Notes: generated by a model from the letters alone, not told the origin. Positions 11,613 through 22,548 are shown, counted from the stretch's first letter. The stretch is DNA of 64,000 nucleotides from Thermosynechococcus sp. (GCF_025999095.1 NZ_AP024678.1:1023527-1087526), one strand, 5' to 3'. Translations and numbers: made by a program.

Positions 11613-12887
11613 CTGTGCGCCCAAACCCCGCAATTTGGCTTCGATTTGCCAGTAGCCCCGATCTAAGTGCTGCAAACCATAGACGTGGGTTTCCCCGCGG
11701 GCAGCGAGTCCAGCAACGACTAAAGCCGCTGTGGCGCGCAAATCTGTACCTGTTACCGGTGCACCGGAAAGATAGCGCACCCCGCGAATGGCAGCGTGAT
11801 TCCCCTTGACGCGAATATCGGCACCCATGCGATTCAGTTCAGGCACATGGCCAAAGCGATTTTCAAACACGGTTTCACTGACTAAACTATTCCCCTCACT
11901 AATGGCCAGCAACGTCATCATCAGCGCCTGCATATCCGTGGGAAAGCCGGGGTAGGGGAGCGTTTCAATGTCGGTGGCACGATAGCGCTGGGCAGGGGTG
12001 AAGCAGACGCGGGTGGGATCGGGAAATTCGATCTTCGCTCCCATCTCTTCGAGCTTGGCAACCACAGGCGTCAGGTGACTGGGAATCACAGGCGCAAGAG
12101 TAATTGCCGAGCGGGTGACAGCAGCGGCCAAGAGAAATGTACCCGCTTCGATGCGATCGGGGATGATTTCGTATTCAGTGCCGTGGAGGCGATCCACCCC
12201 AACAATCGTGATCGAATTGGTGCCGGCGCCATAGATTTTGGCTCCCATCGTGATACAGAAGTTGGCCAAATCCACCACTTCGGGTTCTTGGGCAGCATTT
12301 TCAATCGTGGTTTCCCCCTCGGCAAGGGTGGCAGCCATCATTAATGTTTCGGTGGCACCGACGCTGGGATAGTCCAAGTAAATCCGCGTTCCTTTAAGTT
12401 TGGTCGCACTGGCGGTGACAACACCGTGATCAATGGTGACTTCGGCACCCATGGCTTGCAGACCACGCACATGCAGTTCCACCGGACGGGCGCCAATGGC
12501 GCACCCCCCCGGCAAGGGGACGCGGGCAACACCCAACCGTGCCACCAAAGGGCCAATGACAAAAAAACTTGCCCGCAGTTGGCTAACGAGGGTATAGGGG
12601 GGATCGTTGGTATTTAATGCTGTGGCATCAATGGCGATCACCTCACTCCCAAGGCGTTGTACCTTGACCCCCAAGGCCTGTAAAATTTTTCCCAGGCGGC
12701 GAATATCTGCTAGATCAGGCACGGCACGGAGAATCGTTGTATCCGCTGCGAGGAGTGCCCCCGCCATCAAGACCAATGCTGAATTCTTGGCTCCGCTAAT
12801 CCTCACCTCACCCGATAACCGATAGCCCCCCTGAATCTTGAGGTGTGCCTGCTCTGTGGTCAGCGGCGTTGTGGTCGAGGCTAGCAT
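11568..12887 (-). CDS. murA: UDP-N-acetylglucosamine 1-carboxyvinyltransferase
   Basis: MurA transfers enolpyruvate from PEP to UDP-GlcNAc, the first committed step of peptidoglycan synthesis. At 439 residues it is slightly longer than the usual 420, because of N- and C-terminal extensions. Lys34-Asn35 in SGAKNSAL and the catalytic Cys129 in [11 protein letters not shown] are present; a cysteine here implies fosfomycin sensitivity in principle. The repeated inside-out barrel halves are evident, with [10 protein letters not shown] in the second half. It is convergent with the upstream hypothetical gene and divergent from the coiled-coil gene on the right. Confidence 0.97.
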   Translation of the reverse strand: MLASTTTPLTTEQAHLKIQGGYRLSGEVRISGAKNSALVLMAGALLAADTTILRAVPDLADIRRLGKILQALGVKVQRLGSEVIAIDATALNTNDPPYTLVSQLRASFFVIGPLVARLGVARVPLPGGCAIGARPVELHVRGLQAMGAEVTIDHGVVTASATKLKGTRIYLDYPSVGATETLMMAATLAEGETTIENAAQEPEVVDLANFCITMGAKIYGAGTNSITIVGVDRLHGTEYEIIPDRIEAGTFLLAAAVTRSAITLAPVIPSHLTPVVAKLEEMGAKIEFPDPTRVCFTPAQRYRATDIETLPYPGFPTDMQALMMTLLAISEGNSLVSETVFENRFGHVPELNRMGADIRVKGNHAAIRGVRYLSGAPVTGTDLRATAALVVAGLAARGETHVYGLQHLDRGYWQIEAKLRGLGAQLERYVPSPVSSPVL

Positions 12888-12999
12888 ATTTCACTCTCAC
12901 AGCCAAAAGAATTCCAAGCGATTATATCCTATCAGTGCGGATTTTATGCAAAGATCAACAGAAAAAAGACGGTTGTTGTGCAAGTAATTTAATCCTTTG

Positions 13000-13431
13000 A
13001 TGGAACCTCAAAATCTCAGCGATTTCCTGCGGCAAGAGCTAGCTAAACAGGGTCAAGCGCCCCGCAAGCGGAGTCGCCACCAGCCCACTAAGGCAGAACT
13101 AGAGCAAGAACTGGCCACCCTCAAAGCAGCCTTAGCAGCCGTAGAAGCTGAGAAAACCGCTCAGAGCGCCCAGATAGAGCAACTGCAACAGGAATTACAA
13201 AGGTGGCGCGATCGCGCCCAAGCCCTAGAAACAGACCTTCAGGAACTGCAAACCCGTCATCAAGCGCTAGAAGCCGAATTTGAAGAGGCCAAGGCAGTCA
13301 TTCGCCAACTCACTGTCCCGCAGCCTTACCGTTTCGAGGATGTGGGATTTAAGCCCCTCGTCAATGAAATTCCTACCCCTAATCCCAACACCTCTCCCCT
13401 TGGGGATGCGGAAATGGGGTGGTTTGACTAG
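13000..13431 (+). CDS. Small coiled-coil protein
   Basis: A 143-residue protein from the ATG at 13000 (a TTG one codon earlier is less likely). A basic segment KRSRHQPTKAELEQEL leads into a long heptad-rich coiled coil (about residues 28-105) packed with Gln, Glu, Ala and Leu, and a short acidic Pro-rich tail ending MGWFD. I do not recognise the family; DNA- or partner-binding through the basic head is speculation. It is divergent from murA, 112 bases away. Confidence 0.7.
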   Translation: MEPQNLSDFLRQELAKQGQAPRKRSRHQPTKAELEQELATLKAALAAVEAEKTAQSAQIEQLQQELQRWRDRAQALETDLQELQTRHQALEAEFEEAKAVIRQLTVPQPYRFEDVGFKPLVNEIPTPNPNTSPLGDAEMGWFD

Positions 13432-13589
13432 GGATCGTCCGAGCCCTTCGGAGACTCTTTGAGAAGATTAAAAAAATGTAAAGGCAGATAAATCAATTAT
13501 TAAAATTCCCGCAGCGGTAATCTAATGTACATTTCACAAATCTGTATTAGCCTTAAGTTATTGCCGATTCCTGCAGAGCCACAGTTTTC

Positions 13590-16175
13590 ATGAATAATCC
13601 CGCCACACCTAACGGTTACCCTGTTAATTCAGTCTCCCACACCAACCCTGCTGCCAACGACGAACACTGCGATTTGTATATCGAGAGCGATCGCACAGGG
13701 ATGACAGTGCAAACCCTGAAGCGCGCCTTTGTTGATAATCTCCACTACATCCAGGGCAAGGATGCCATGTTTGCCACACCCTACGACTACTTCATGGCCC
13801 TGGCCTACACGGTGCGCGATCGCCTGCTGCATCGGCGGATTAAAACCGCCCAAACCTATTTTGAGCAGGATGCCAAGGTGGTCTATTACCTGTCGGCAGA
13901 GTTTCTCATTGGTCGCTTGCTCCTGAACAACCTAATTAACGTCGGCCTCTACGAGCAAACCAAACAGGCCATGGCCGATTTTGGCCTTGACCTGAATGAA
14001 CTGATGGAGCGTGAACCGGAACCGGGGCTAGGCAATGGCGGTTTAGGACGCTTGGCGGCTTGTTTCCTCGACTCTCTCGCGACCCTTGAAATTCCCGCTG
14101 TTGGCTACGGCATTCGCTACGAGTTTGGCATTTTTGAGCAAATTATCACCAATGGCTGGCAGCACGAAGTCCCCGACAACTGGTTGCGCTTTGGCAACCC
14201 CTGGGAGATTGCCCGTCCTGATTATAACGTTGAAGTTAAGTTTGGCGGTTATACCGAAGCCTACACCGATGCCCAAGGGCACTACCGCGTCCGTTGGCTC
14301 CCCAGCACTACCGTTTTTGGCACGCCCTACGACACGCCCATTCCCGGCTATGGCAAAAATACGGTGAACACGCTCCGTCTGTGGAGTGCCCGTGCAGCCC
14401 AAGACTTCAACCTTCAGGTGTTTAACGCGGGGGACTACACCCAAGCAGTCTCTGAAAAAACCTTTAGTGAGAACATCTCGAAGGTCCTCTACCCCAACGA
14501 CAACACCCCCCAGGGGAAAGAATTGCGGCTGCGGCAACAGTATTTCTTTGTCTCCTGTTCATTGCAAGACATTATCCGCCTCTACTTGCGTCGGCACACC
14601 AGCTTTGATGCCTTCCCCGACAAGGTGGCCATTCAGCTCAACGATACCCACCCCGCTATTGCTGTGGCTGAACTGATGCGATTGCTGGTGGATGAGTACC
14701 AACTGACGTGGGAAAAAGCGTGGGACATCACCCAGCGCACTTTTGCCTATACCAACCACACGCTGCTGGCGGAAGCCCTTGAACGCTGGTCGGTGGATCT
14801 CTTTGGTCAACTGCTACCACGCCACTTGGAAATCATTTACGAGATTAACTATCGTTTTCTGAATGAAGTTCGCCTCCGCTACCCTGGCAATACCGCGCGG
14901 TTGGCACGGATGTCCCTGATTGAGGAAGGTTATCCCAAGCAGGTGCGCATGGCGCATCTGGCCTGTGTTGGCAGTCATACGGTCAATGGCGTGGCAGAAC
15001 TGCACACAGAGCTGATCAAACAGGAGCTGATGCGGGACTTCTATGAGATGTACCCAAACAAGTTCCAGAACAAAACCAATGGCATTACTCCCCGCCGTTG
15101 GCTCCTGATGAGTAATCCCCGCTTGGCCAGTCTGATTACCGAAACGCTGCAGAGCGATCGCTGGATTACCCACCTTGAGGACCTGCGCGGCCTAGAACCC
15201 TACGCGAGTGATCCCGCTTTTCAGGCGAAGTGGCAACAAATCAAACAAGCCAACAAAGAGCGCTTAGCGGAGTACATCTGGCGCAACAACCAAATCGAGG
15301 TGGATCCCTACTCCCTCTTTGACATTCAAATTAAGCGCATCCACGAGTACAAACGTCAACATTTGGCTGTCCTCCACATCATTACGCTCTACGAGCAGAT
15401 CAAAGCCAACCCGCACATTGACATTCAACCGCGCACATTTATTTTTGGCGGCAAGGCAGCTCCCGGCTACTTTATGGCCAAGATGATCATCAAGCTGATC
15501 AATTCGGTGGCCGATATGGTCAACCACGACAGCGATGTGAATGGTCGCCTCAAAGTGGTGTTCCTCAGCAACTACTCTGTCTCCCTTGGGGAAATGGTTT
15601 ATCCTGCCGCAGATCTGTCGGAGCAGATTTCTACCGCCGGCAAGGAGGCCTCTGGCACTGGGAATATGAAGTTTGCCCTCAACGGAGCGCTGACCATTGG
15701 CACGCTAGATGGCGCAAATGTGGAAATCCGCCAAGAAGTGGGGGCAGAGAACTTCTTCCTCTTTGGTTTGACAGCTCAAGAGGTGATAAGCCTAAAAGCA
15801 GAGGGCTACAATCCCCGCGAGTACTACAACAGCAACCCAATGCTCAAGAAAGTGATTGATAGCCTCATTTCCAATTACTTTAATCCCCGCGAACCAGGGC
15901 TGTTTGAGCCTATTGTCAGTTCCCTGCTCAATGAGGATCCATATATGCTCTTGGCGGACTACCAATCCTACGTGGACTGTCAACAACGAGCAGCTCAGGC
16001 CTTTCGCGACAAAACCCACTGGACACAGATGTCTATTCTCAATGTGGCGCGCATGGGCAAATTCTCCAGCGATCGCACGATTGCCGAGTACTGCAAGGAC
16101 ATCTGGCGCGTTGAACCTGTTCCTGTTTCCTTGGACACGTGTCGGCCTGCTTTTCGCCCTAGCCGCATCAGTTAG
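13590..16175 (+). CDS. glgP: Glycogen/alpha-glucan phosphorylase
   Basis: GlgP releases glucose-1-phosphate from glycogen using a pyridoxal-phosphate cofactor. The 861 residues are normal for the GT35 family with a short variable N-terminal extension (first 30 residues). Conserved blocks include EPEPGLGNGGLGRLAACFLDS-type active-site sequence near 140-160, IQLNDTHPAIAVAELMR, and the cofactor-lysine region EASGTGNMKFALNGALTIGT around 685-705. Cyanobacteria use it to mobilise glycogen in the dark. It stands alone, with a 158-base AT-rich leader. Confidence 0.97.
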   Translation: MNNPATPNGYPVNSVSHTNPAANDEHCDLYIESDRTGMTVQTLKRAFVDNLHYIQGKDAMFATPYDYFMALAYTVRDRLLHRRIKTAQTYFEQDAKVVYYLSAEFLIGRLLLNNLINVGLYEQTKQAMADFGLDLNELMEREPEPGLGNGGLGRLAACFLDSLATLEIPAVGYGIRYEFGIFEQIITNGWQHEVPDNWLRFGNPWEIARPDYNVEVKFGGYTEAYTDAQGHYRVRWLPSTTVFGTPYDTPIPGYGKNTVNTLRLWSARAAQDFNLQVFNAGDYTQAVSEKTFSENISKVLYPNDNTPQGKELRLRQQYFFVSCSLQDIIRLYLRRHTSFDAFPDKVAIQLNDTHPAIAVAELMRLLVDEYQLTWEKAWDITQRTFAYTNHTLLAEALERWSVDLFGQLLPRHLEIIYEINYRFLNEVRLRYPGNTARLARMSLIEEGYPKQVRMAHLACVGSHTVNGVAELHTELIKQELMRDFYEMYPNKFQNKTNGITPRRWLLMSNPRLASLITETLQSDRWITHLEDLRGLEPYASDPAFQAKWQQIKQANKERLAEYIWRNNQIEVDPYSLFDIQIKRIHEYKRQHLAVLHIITLYEQIKANPHIDIQPRTFIFGGKAAPGYFMAKMIIKLINSVADMVNHDSDVNGRLKVVFLSNYSVSLGEMVYPAADLSEQISTAGKEASGTGNMKFALNGALTIGTLDGANVEIRQEVGAENFFLFGLTAQEVISLKAEGYNPREYYNSNPMLKKVIDSLISNYFNPREPGLFEPIVSSLLNEDPYMLLADYQSYVDCQQRAAQAFRDKTHWTQMSILNVARMGKFSSDRTIAEYCKDIWRVEPVPVSLDTCRPAFRPSRIS

Positions 16176-16246
16176 GTCAGTGGTCTTTAGGTGACTGCCG
16201 CTTTTGCTCTACACTAGGGCAAGTCTCAAGCAGTGGAACGAAATGA

Positions 16247-17512
16247 ATGGCGGGAATCGGCGCAGCCCTACGGGTTTTTCAAAGTCGCAAAATGGCGGCA
16301 CTGCTCTTGTTAGGTTTTTCGTCAGGGTTGCCCCTGTTTCTCACCAGCCGAACACTGCAAGCCTGGATGACCGTTGAGGGCATTGACTTGACGGCCATTG
16401 GCCTCTTTAGCCTGGTGGCGTTGCCCTACTCCCTGAAGTTTCTCTGGTCACCCTTGCTGGATCGCTATAGGATTCCCTTTTTGGGACGGCGGCGGGGCTG
16501 GTTGCTGCTGATTCAGGTGCTGCTGTTGGGGGCGATCGCCCTGATGGCGGTGCAGGATCCCAGTAGGAGCCTGCAGCTGTTGGCGATCAATGCCTTCGCT
16601 ATTGCCTTCTTGAGCGCCAGTCAAGATATTGCTGTGGATGCCTACCGTGCCGATGTCCTCGAACCCCTTGAAATGGGAGCAGGTGCGGGTATTTATGTCC
16701 TTGGCTATCGCATTGCGCTTTTGGTCACCGGTTCCCTCGCCTTGATCCTTGCGGATCAACTGCCCTGGCCAGTGGTTTACGCCCTGATGGCGCTGCTTAT
16801 GGTGGTGGGCATGGTCACTACCCTTTGGGCACCAGAACCAGAGGTGCATCCCCCGGCTCCTCCGTCATTGGCACAGGCAGTCATTCGACCCTTCCTTGAT
16901 TTTTTCCAGCGCTACGGCTGGGGAACGGGGTTAATTATCTTGCTCTTTATCTGCCTCTATCGCTTGGGGGATGCCCTCACGGGCAACATGATGACTCCTT
17001 TCCTGTTGCAGCAGGGCTTTAGCCAAACCCAAATTGGCGCCGTACAGGGGGGGGTGGGGCTGATTGCCACCCTCTTTGGCGCCCTTGTCGGGGGAGCGGT
17101 GATCAGTCAAATTGGTATTCACCGTGCCCTGTGGATTATGGGGGGATTGCAAGCTTCTAGCAATATCTCCTACTTTGCTTTGGCCAATGCCGGTGCCAAT
17201 CCAACAGTGATGGTGGCTGCCATTGGCATTGATAACTTCTGCGGTGGGCTGGCGATCGCTGCTTTGACGGCTCTTTTAATGAGTCTTTGCAACCCCCAAT
17301 TTAGTGCCACACAGTATGCGCTGCTTTCTAGTCTCTTTGCTTTTAGTCGGGATATCCTGGCGGCCCCTGCGGGTAAAGCGGCAGAAATGATGGGGTGGCC
17401 ACTCTTTTTTCTCTTTACAATTGGCGCTGCCTTACCAGCGCTGCTGCTTTTGCCGTTTTTTGCGCCTTGGCAAGCAAGGCCAGCCTTTCCCCGCCCCGGC
17501 AGTGATGATTGA
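16247..17512 (+). CDS. AmpG-like MFS transporter
   Basis: A 421-residue, 12-helix major facilitator protein. The N-terminal part has the AmpG signature: GFSSGLPLFLTSRTLQAW (about 24-41), then LVALPYSLKFLWSPLLDR at the second and third helices and the SASQDIAVDAYRAD segment. AmpG imports peptidoglycan-derived GlcNAc-anhydromuropeptides in proteobacteria; relatives in cyanobacteria have not, to my knowledge, been given a proven substrate. It precedes aroB by a few dozen bases on the same strand without obvious functional relation. Confidence 0.85.
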   Translation: MAGIGAALRVFQSRKMAALLLLGFSSGLPLFLTSRTLQAWMTVEGIDLTAIGLFSLVALPYSLKFLWSPLLDRYRIPFLGRRRGWLLLIQVLLLGAIALMAVQDPSRSLQLLAINAFAIAFLSASQDIAVDAYRADVLEPLEMGAGAGIYVLGYRIALLVTGSLALILADQLPWPVVYALMALLMVVGMVTTLWAPEPEVHPPAPPSLAQAVIRPFLDFFQRYGWGTGLIILLFICLYRLGDALTGNMMTPFLLQQGFSQTQIGAVQGGVGLIATLFGALVGGAVISQIGIHRALWIMGGLQASSNISYFALANAGANPTVMVAAIGIDNFCGGLAIAALTALLMSLCNPQFSATQYALLSSLFAFSRDILAAPAGKAAEMMGWPLFFLFTIGAALPALLLLPFFAPWQARPAFPRPGSDD

Positions 17513-17545
17513 AAATACATTGAAAATACAAAATACCGAGTGTCG

Positions 17546-18673
17546 ATGTCCCCAGCAAATCCGACAATGACAACGCTGATTCCCGTTCCCCTTGGTGAGC
17601 ACTCCTACTGGATTGCCATTGGTGCCAACAGCCGGCGGCAGTTGCCTGCCCTTTTGGCCGAATATACGCCCTTGACCCCGCAAGCCCCCGCCCTCATTGT
17701 GTCTAATCCACAAATTTGGCGGCACTACGGCACGGATGTGCAAGAGGCATTAACACAAGGGGGCTGGCGGGTTGTTCCCTGCATCCTACCGGCGGGGGAA
17801 CGCTACAAAACCCTCAGAACTGTTGAAAAAATTTATGATGCTGCCCTAAGTCAGCGTTTAGAACGGGGTTCCACCCTCTTTGCCCTTGGCGGTGGTGTCA
17901 TTGGCGACATGACTGGCTTTGCGGCAGCGACATGGCTGCGGGGAATTGCGGTGGTTCAGATTCCCACCAGTCTGTTGGCGATGGTGGATGCGGCCATTGG
18001 CGGGAAAACAGGGGTAAACCATCCCCAAGGCAAAAATCTCATTGGTGCCTTTCATCAACCCCGTCTGGTGGTCATTGATCCCGATGTTTTGGCAACCCTG
18101 CCCCCGCGAGAATTTCGTGCTGGCATGGCCGAGGTAATTAAGTACGGCGTTATTTGGGATGCTGAGCTATTTGATTTGTTAAGTCAGCTGCCGCGCTTGG
18201 ATCGCATGGGTGCTTTGCCCTCTGAGCAGTTGATCCAAGTCCTGCAGCGTTCCTGCCAAGCGAAGGTGGATGTAGTTAGCAAGGATGAGCGGGAGGCGGG
18301 GCTGCGTGCCATTTTGAATTATGGGCATACGATTGGCCATGCCCTTGAAAGTATGGGCAATTACCGGCTCTTGAACCACGGCGAGGCGGTGGCCATTGGT
18401 ATGATTGCCGCTGCGGAACTGGCTGTGGCCTTGGGATATTGGTCAGCGGCAGCCGCCGCTGCCCAACGGGCACTGATTCTCAAAGCAAAGCTGCCAACAA
18501 CGATCCCCGCCCACTTTGATGTGGAGGGACTGCTGGCACTCCTGCAGCACGACAAGAAGGTTCAGGCGCAAAATGTACGGTTTATTCTCCCCACCGCCAT
18601 TGGTCATGGGGAAATTTTTGATCAGGTACCGGCAGAACTGATTCGAGAGACACTCCATCGCCTGCAGGCCTAG
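17546..18673 (+). CDS. aroB: 3-dehydroquinate synthase
   Basis: AroB converts DAHP to 3-dehydroquinate, step two of the shikimate pathway. The NAD-binding glycine loop [15 protein letters not shown] and the substrate/metal region with [21 protein letters not shown] and [10 protein letters not shown] are present, including the expected glutamate and two histidine zinc ligands. The start is uncertain among GTG 17540, ATG 17546 and ATG 17567; the last gives [10 protein letters not shown], closest to the usual N-terminus. Total length about 370 residues is normal. The 3' end overlaps the opposite-strand small gene by four bases. Confidence 0.96.
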   Translation: MSPANPTMTTLIPVPLGEHSYWIAIGANSRRQLPALLAEYTPLTPQAPALIVSNPQIWRHYGTDVQEALTQGGWRVVPCILPAGERYKTLRTVEKIYDAALSQRLERGSTLFALGGGVIGDMTGFAAATWLRGIAVVQIPTSLLAMVDAAIGGKTGVNHPQGKNLIGAFHQPRLVVIDPDVLATLPPREFRAGMAEVIKYGVIWDAELFDLLSQLPRLDRMGALPSEQLIQVLQRSCQAKVDVVSKDEREAGLRAILNYGHTIGHALESMGNYRLLNHGEAVAIGMIAAAELAVALGYWSAAAAAAQRALILKAKLPTTIPAHFDVEGLLALLQHDKKVQAQNVRFILPTAIGHGEIFDQVPAELIRETLHRLQA

Positions 18674-18903
18674 CTAGAGGGTGGGGTATCTAGCAAACAT
18701 TTTTTGCTGGCTTTTAATTCTTTCCAGAGATTTTTAATTTGCCTATAGGCTTCCTGCGGGGAGAGTTTGCCGCTGTTTTCGAGGCTGGCAATGTAGCTCA
18801 CGCGGGTCGCAAATTCCTGCAAGTTGGCGTCAAATAAAAAGTTTTCAGGTGTAAACTTACCATGGTAACGGCTCTGGGGATATAAAAACTCGTATTTATC
18901 CAT
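18670..18903 (-). CDS. Small conserved cyanobacterial protein
   Basis: A 77-residue soluble protein opening [22 protein letters not shown], with a helical second half ([20 protein letters not shown]). The opening matches a small cyanobacterial family of unknown function that I remember as DUF7219-like, an attribution I hold weakly. It is divergent from the gene at 19164, and a Pho-box-like repeat lies only 27 bases upstream of its start, so phosphate control is possible. Confidence 0.75.
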   Translation of the reverse strand: MDKYEFLYPQSRYHGKFTPENFLFDANLQEFATRVSYIASLENSGKLSPQEAYRQIKNLWKELKASKKCLLDTPPSS

Positions 18904-18929
18904 TGCTTATCTATCCTTTGCCGGCAGGC

Positions 18930-18959
18930 GTTAACCTATTTTTAACCTTATTTTAATCA
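18930..18959 (+). promoter_or_regulatory. Pho-box-like triple repeat
   Basis: Three 8-base units GTTAACCT (18930-18937), TTTAACCT (18941-18948) and TTTAATCA (18952-18959) are separated by exactly three bases. This is the layout and consensus of the cyanobacterial PhoB/SphR binding site (tandem YTTAACCT every 11 bases). It sits in a 260-base divergent promoter region, 27 bases from the start of the minus-strand small gene and about 205 from the plus-strand gene at 19164. The third unit is degenerate. Binding is inferred from pattern only. Confidence 0.6.
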
Positions 18960-19163
18960 ATTTTCCCTGGCGTCACTGTAGCTGCTGTAACAAAACTCTG
19001 ATCTCCCTAGGGGTAAAACGGGGTTTTGTTAACAAATATTAGCAAAAAATTAAGCATTATTAACTTCGATTGATTAAATAAAGCAGACTTATCACACTAC
19101 ATAAGGGAAGCGTGATCCCTAGCGATCGCCCGATATCAATGCTGTGATTTAGGAAATGGGTAA

Positions 19164-19598
19164 ATGATGCACGGACTCTCCTTGGCTCCCCGTTATCGCT
19201 TAGATGATGTTGATCCTTGGCTTTTGGGAATTGATCCCAGTCGTCACTATTGGCTGCAAGTCAATGGAGATCCCCAGCAGCGGGTGGCCATTCCGGGAGT
19301 CTGCGTCCAGAGCATCTCCGAGCTACGGGAGATCATGGCGGCGGTGCGATCGCTCCTACCGGGGCAGCAATTGCAAATTCAGCGGGCGGCTACCTGCTTA
19401 GAAATTCACTGTGTTGCTGAAAATCTGCTGGCGATCGCCCACCCTGTTGCTGGTGCGCCCGTTTGGCATCTTTTTGATCGCGAAACCCTCGAAAGTTTAG
19501 TGATGAGTGCCCATCCCCACTGGCAATGCCGGCCTGAGGACGTGGAGTTGGGGCGGCAGCAATTGTGGCAGTCCTTTCAGTTACCAGTGGCTGCCTGA
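19164..19598 (+). CDS. Hypothetical protein
   Basis: A 144-residue soluble protein with tandem ATG codons at 19164 and 19167. It is rich in Leu, Gln, Trp and His, has no signal peptide or membrane helix, and no motif I recognise. The 3' end overlaps the end of nusB on the other strand by 22 bases. The gene is preceded by a long AT-rich region with a HIP1 octamer and, further up, the Pho-box-like repeat at 18930-18959. Confidence 0.65.
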   Translation: MMHGLSLAPRYRLDDVDPWLLGIDPSRHYWLQVNGDPQQRVAIPGVCVQSISELREIMAAVRSLLPGQQLQIQRAATCLEIHCVAENLLAIAHPVAGAPVWHLFDRETLESLVMSAHPHWQCRPEDVELGRQQLWQSFQLPVAA

Positions 19599-20215
19599 GC
19601 CGTGTTAAGGACTTCGCTAATCCGTCGCAGCACGCCATTGATAAAGCGGTGGCTGCCCTCATCGCTATAGCGTTTGGCCAGTTCAATAGCCTCGTTAATT
19701 GCCACCTGCTTAGCGACCTCAAGGTAACGCATTTCGACTACAGCAATTTCAATAATGGCACGATCTAGCTGCGTCAGCCGCTCCAATTGCCAATCCACCA
19801 TTGAGCGATTTACCAGTTCTTCAATCTCCGTTTGGTATCGCTGTAAACAGCGAAGGAGGGCGATCGCGTAGGCCTGAACCTCCTCCTGATGGGCAAAGTA
19901 GAGGATCTCAGGTAAATCCAGAGCAGCGCCTATTTTGTTCAAGCCCTTTTCCGCCCGCTGCAGGGCATCCTGCAGCACCATCTGTGCCTTTTCCAGGTGG
20001 GGCAACTGGAATTCACTGTGCCGGAGCAGGCGTTGACTTTCACTAAGTTCGGTGCCGGCCTGTTCGAGGGTATCGCGCACATCACTCGCCAGTGTACGTA
20101 CAGCCATCAGGATCAAACTGCGGCAGTCGCTTTCATCCAGCAGTTTCGGTTGGCGTAACAGTTGAGCGGCACTGAGCAACGCAAGTTCCCGAGCAACGCG
20201 GCGAGCGGTGGTCAT
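19577..20215 (-). CDS. nusB: Transcription antitermination protein NusB
   Basis: NusB with S10 (NusE) binds boxA RNA and helps antitermination, chiefly of rRNA operons. The ATG at 20215 gives 212 residues opening [17 protein letters not shown]; a TTG at 20239 would add eight. The C-terminal half has the conserved NusB core: [54 protein letters not shown]. The N-terminal half carries an insertion of about 70 residues compared with the 140-residue E. coli protein, as is common in cyanobacteria. Confidence 0.95.
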   Translation of the reverse strand: MTTARRVARELALLSAAQLLRQPKLLDESDCRSLILMAVRTLASDVRDTLEQAGTELSESQRLLRHSEFQLPHLEKAQMVLQDALQRAEKGLNKIGAALDLPEILYFAHQEEVQAYAIALLRCLQRYQTEIEELVNRSMVDWQLERLTQLDRAIIEIAVVEMRYLEVAKQVAINEAIELAKRYSDEGSHRFINGVLRRISEVLNTAQAATGN

Positions 20216-20257
20216 AGGTTCATCCTTCAGGGAGGGCAATAGCAGTCTTTTTCTAGC

Positions 20258-21403
20258 TTAGCGGTTGCTGCCACTGCGGGCACGGTGAAAGGCCAAACTG
20301 CTGTAGAGCATGAAGGCGGCATCCCAAGGACTGTCCTCACGGCGAAAGAGGTGAATATGCGGGGGGATTTTACTCAAGAGTTCTGTAAAGTCCAAGGCGG
20401 TTTCTGCAAAGCTGGTAAAGTCTTGCCAGACGGGGCGATCGCCACAGTGCTGCTGCCAAAGACTCGATAACTGCCGCCACTTCGCCCATGAGGTATTTTG
20501 ATCCAAATGCAACTCACTCTGGATTACCTCTGCCACTTTACTCAGGGGAATCCCTTGGTGAAACTGGTAACCACCGCGATAAAAGCGCAGGATTTGATTT
20601 TGCTGCAACAGGTGGAGATCACAGCACTGGGCATGATCCTGAATTTGTTCTTTGCGGGTGACTTTCCCTTGGCGATCGCGGTCGAACACCTGCTCAAAAA
20701 TCGGCAGCAACCCCTCCACTCGCTGGCTGACCTGTGACCAAGTAAACGTAAACTCCACTGGCTCTGAGGATAGGGAAGTGGTACACACCACACGCGGCTG
20801 TGGCTCTAAGGCTGCAAAATAACGCACCTGCAGGACGGGTGTGGCCGTCAGCGCCTCAAGGGGGACACAAAAGAGGGCAAACCCCTGCTGCTTTAGTTCT
20901 TGGCAATAAACGGTGAGTTCCGCAAAGTTGCCCGTGCGGATCAAACGCCAGCCCTGCGACGGGATCAAAAGGCGCGCCGTGTAGGGATCAATCTTAAACA
21001 TGGTGGCCAAAAGGCGGGCAAGAAGCAGCCGCTGCTCCGAGGCGGTCACCCCTTCGAGGATCAGAACGCCCTGCTGCTCTACCCCCAAGACAGTATGGGT
21101 TTCTAAAATGGCCTGCTGCCGCTGCTGTTGGCGAATTTGCTCAATTTTTTCAAGGCCGCGCCGTGCCATTTGCATCAGCTTGGGGCCACAGTTTAGCCGC
21201 AGTAATTGGCGAAAGTCTGACTCAGCCGCCTCTAGCCGGTTTGTCTTGAGATAGAGTTGGCCTCGGCATAGAAGTACACGGGCATCCCCCGGAGGCAAAG
21301 TAGCCAGCAATTGCTCTGCCTGCTGAAAATTTCCTTGATCCAAGGCTGTCAAAACCTCAGTCAGCATCGCCAGCGCCCCCAACATTTTTTCTATTTTAGG
21401 CAA
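20258..21403 (-). CDS. TPR-like repeat protein of unknown function
   Basis: A 381-residue protein. Residues about 10-100 form helical pairs of TPR type (LTALDQGNFQQAEQLLATL, then GQLYLKTNRLEAAESDFRQLL). The remaining 280 residues are soluble, with no signal peptide and no motif I can name. An internal ATG at 21385 is an alternative start that removes the first six codons. It lies between dnaJ (6 bases) and nusB (42 bases) on the same strand, so it is likely cotranscribed with the chaperone genes; a role in protein quality control is only a guess from position. Confidence 0.7.
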   Translation of the reverse strand: MPKIEKMLGALAMLTEVLTALDQGNFQQAEQLLATLPPGDARVLLCRGQLYLKTNRLEAAESDFRQLLRLNCGPKLMQMARRGLEKIEQIRQQQRQQAILETHTVLGVEQQGVLILEGVTASEQRLLLARLLATMFKIDPYTARLLIPSQGWRLIRTGNFAELTVYCQELKQQGFALFCVPLEALTATPVLQVRYFAALEPQPRVVCTTSLSSEPVEFTFTWSQVSQRVEGLLPIFEQVFDRDRQGKVTRKEQIQDHAQCCDLHLLQQNQILRFYRGGYQFHQGIPLSKVAEVIQSELHLDQNTSWAKWRQLSSLWQQHCGDRPVWQDFTSFAETALDFTELLSKIPPHIHLFRREDSPWDAAFMLYSSLAFHRARSGSNR

Positions 21404-21409
21404 TACTCC

Positions 21410-22531
21410 CTAGCCACCAAATAGACTGCCGAGGAAGCCCTCTAAACCGCCTTTGCCCAGGCGCTCACCGCGAATTTTCGCCAATTTCTCCAGCAGCTCT
21501 CGCTCCTCATGGGTGATATGGGTGGGAATTTCGACATCAACGGTAATGAGGTGATCGCCCCGCGCCACGGGATTGCCTACCCGGGGAACACCGCGACCTT
21601 CTAGGACTAACACGGTCCCGGGTTGGGTCCCTGCGGGAATTTTCAGTTCTGCCTCCCCATCCACCGTGCTGACGGGAATCCGACAGCCCAGAATCGCTTG
21701 CAGGTAGCTAATTTTAATCCGCGACAGGATGTTGTTGCCTTCGCGCTGAAACTCAGGATCAGGTTGAACAAAAAGATAGACGTAGAGATCGCCAGGAGGC
21801 CCTCCCTGCAAACCGGCATCCCCTTCCCCTGAGACCCGCAGCCGCGTGCCGTTGTCCACCCCAGCGGGAATGGTAATTTTTAGCTTTTTGCTGACTTGGA
21901 TATGGCCTTGGCCGCCACAGGACTCACAGCGATCTTCAATCACCACGCCGGAACCGCCACAGGTTGGACAGGTGGTTAGCTGGGTAAAACTGCCAAAGGG
22001 GGTTCGTGCCGATCGCCGCACCTGACCAATACCACCACAGGTACTACAGGTCACTGGTCGTGTGCCGGGCTTTGCCCCTGTGCCTTGACAGGTCTTACAG
22101 GTTTCCAAATGGTTAATGCGAATTTCCTTTTCACCGCCAAAAACGGCTTCGCGAAATTCCAGTTTCAGGTCATAGCGTAGATCATCACCTCGAGTCGGTC
22201 TTTGCTGCCGCCGACTGCCAGTGGCAAAGCCCCCAAAGAAGGTTTCAAAAATATCGGCGAAGCCACCCATATCGCCAATACCAAAGTCACTAAAGCCAGC
22301 AGCTCCGACACCACTCACGCCGGCTTCGCCAAAGCGATCGTAGTTGGCTCGCGCTTGGGGATCCGAGAGCACCTCGTAGGCGCGGTTGATTTCCTTGAAC
22401 TTTTCTTCAGCGCCCGGTTCTTTGTTGACATCGGGGTGATACTTGCGAGCCAAGCGCCGATAGGCCCGTTTTAATTCTTCAGCATCTGCAGACCGTGAGA
22501 CACCTAGGATCTCATAGAAATCACGAGCCAT
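21410..22531 (-). CDS. dnaJ: Chaperone DnaJ, type I
   Basis: Co-chaperone that delivers clients to DnaK and stimulates its ATPase. The start [11 protein letters not shown] is taken at 22531 (an ATG two codons earlier is in frame). All type I parts are present: J domain with HPD at about 34-36, a Gly/Phe-rich linker, and four zinc-binding repeats [24 protein letters not shown] and CESCGGQG around 140-210, then the C-terminal substrate-binding domains. It follows dnaK by 17 bases and is certainly in the same transcription unit. Confidence 0.97.
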   Translation of the reverse strand: MARDFYEILGVSRSADAEELKRAYRRLARKYHPDVNKEPGAEEKFKEINRAYEVLSDPQARANYDRFGEAGVSGVGAAGFSDFGIGDMGGFADIFETFFGGFATGSRRQQRPTRGDDLRYDLKLEFREAVFGGEKEIRINHLETCKTCQGTGAKPGTRPVTCSTCGGIGQVRRSARTPFGSFTQLTTCPTCGGSGVVIEDRCESCGGQGHIQVSKKLKITIPAGVDNGTRLRVSGEGDAGLQGGPPGDLYVYLFVQPDPEFQREGNNILSRIKISYLQAILGCRIPVSTVDGEAELKIPAGTQPGTVLVLEGRGVPRVGNPVARGDHLITVDVEIPTHITHEERELLEKLAKIRGERLGKGGLEGFLGSLFGG

Positions 22532-22548
22532 AGCCACCGTTACCTAAA

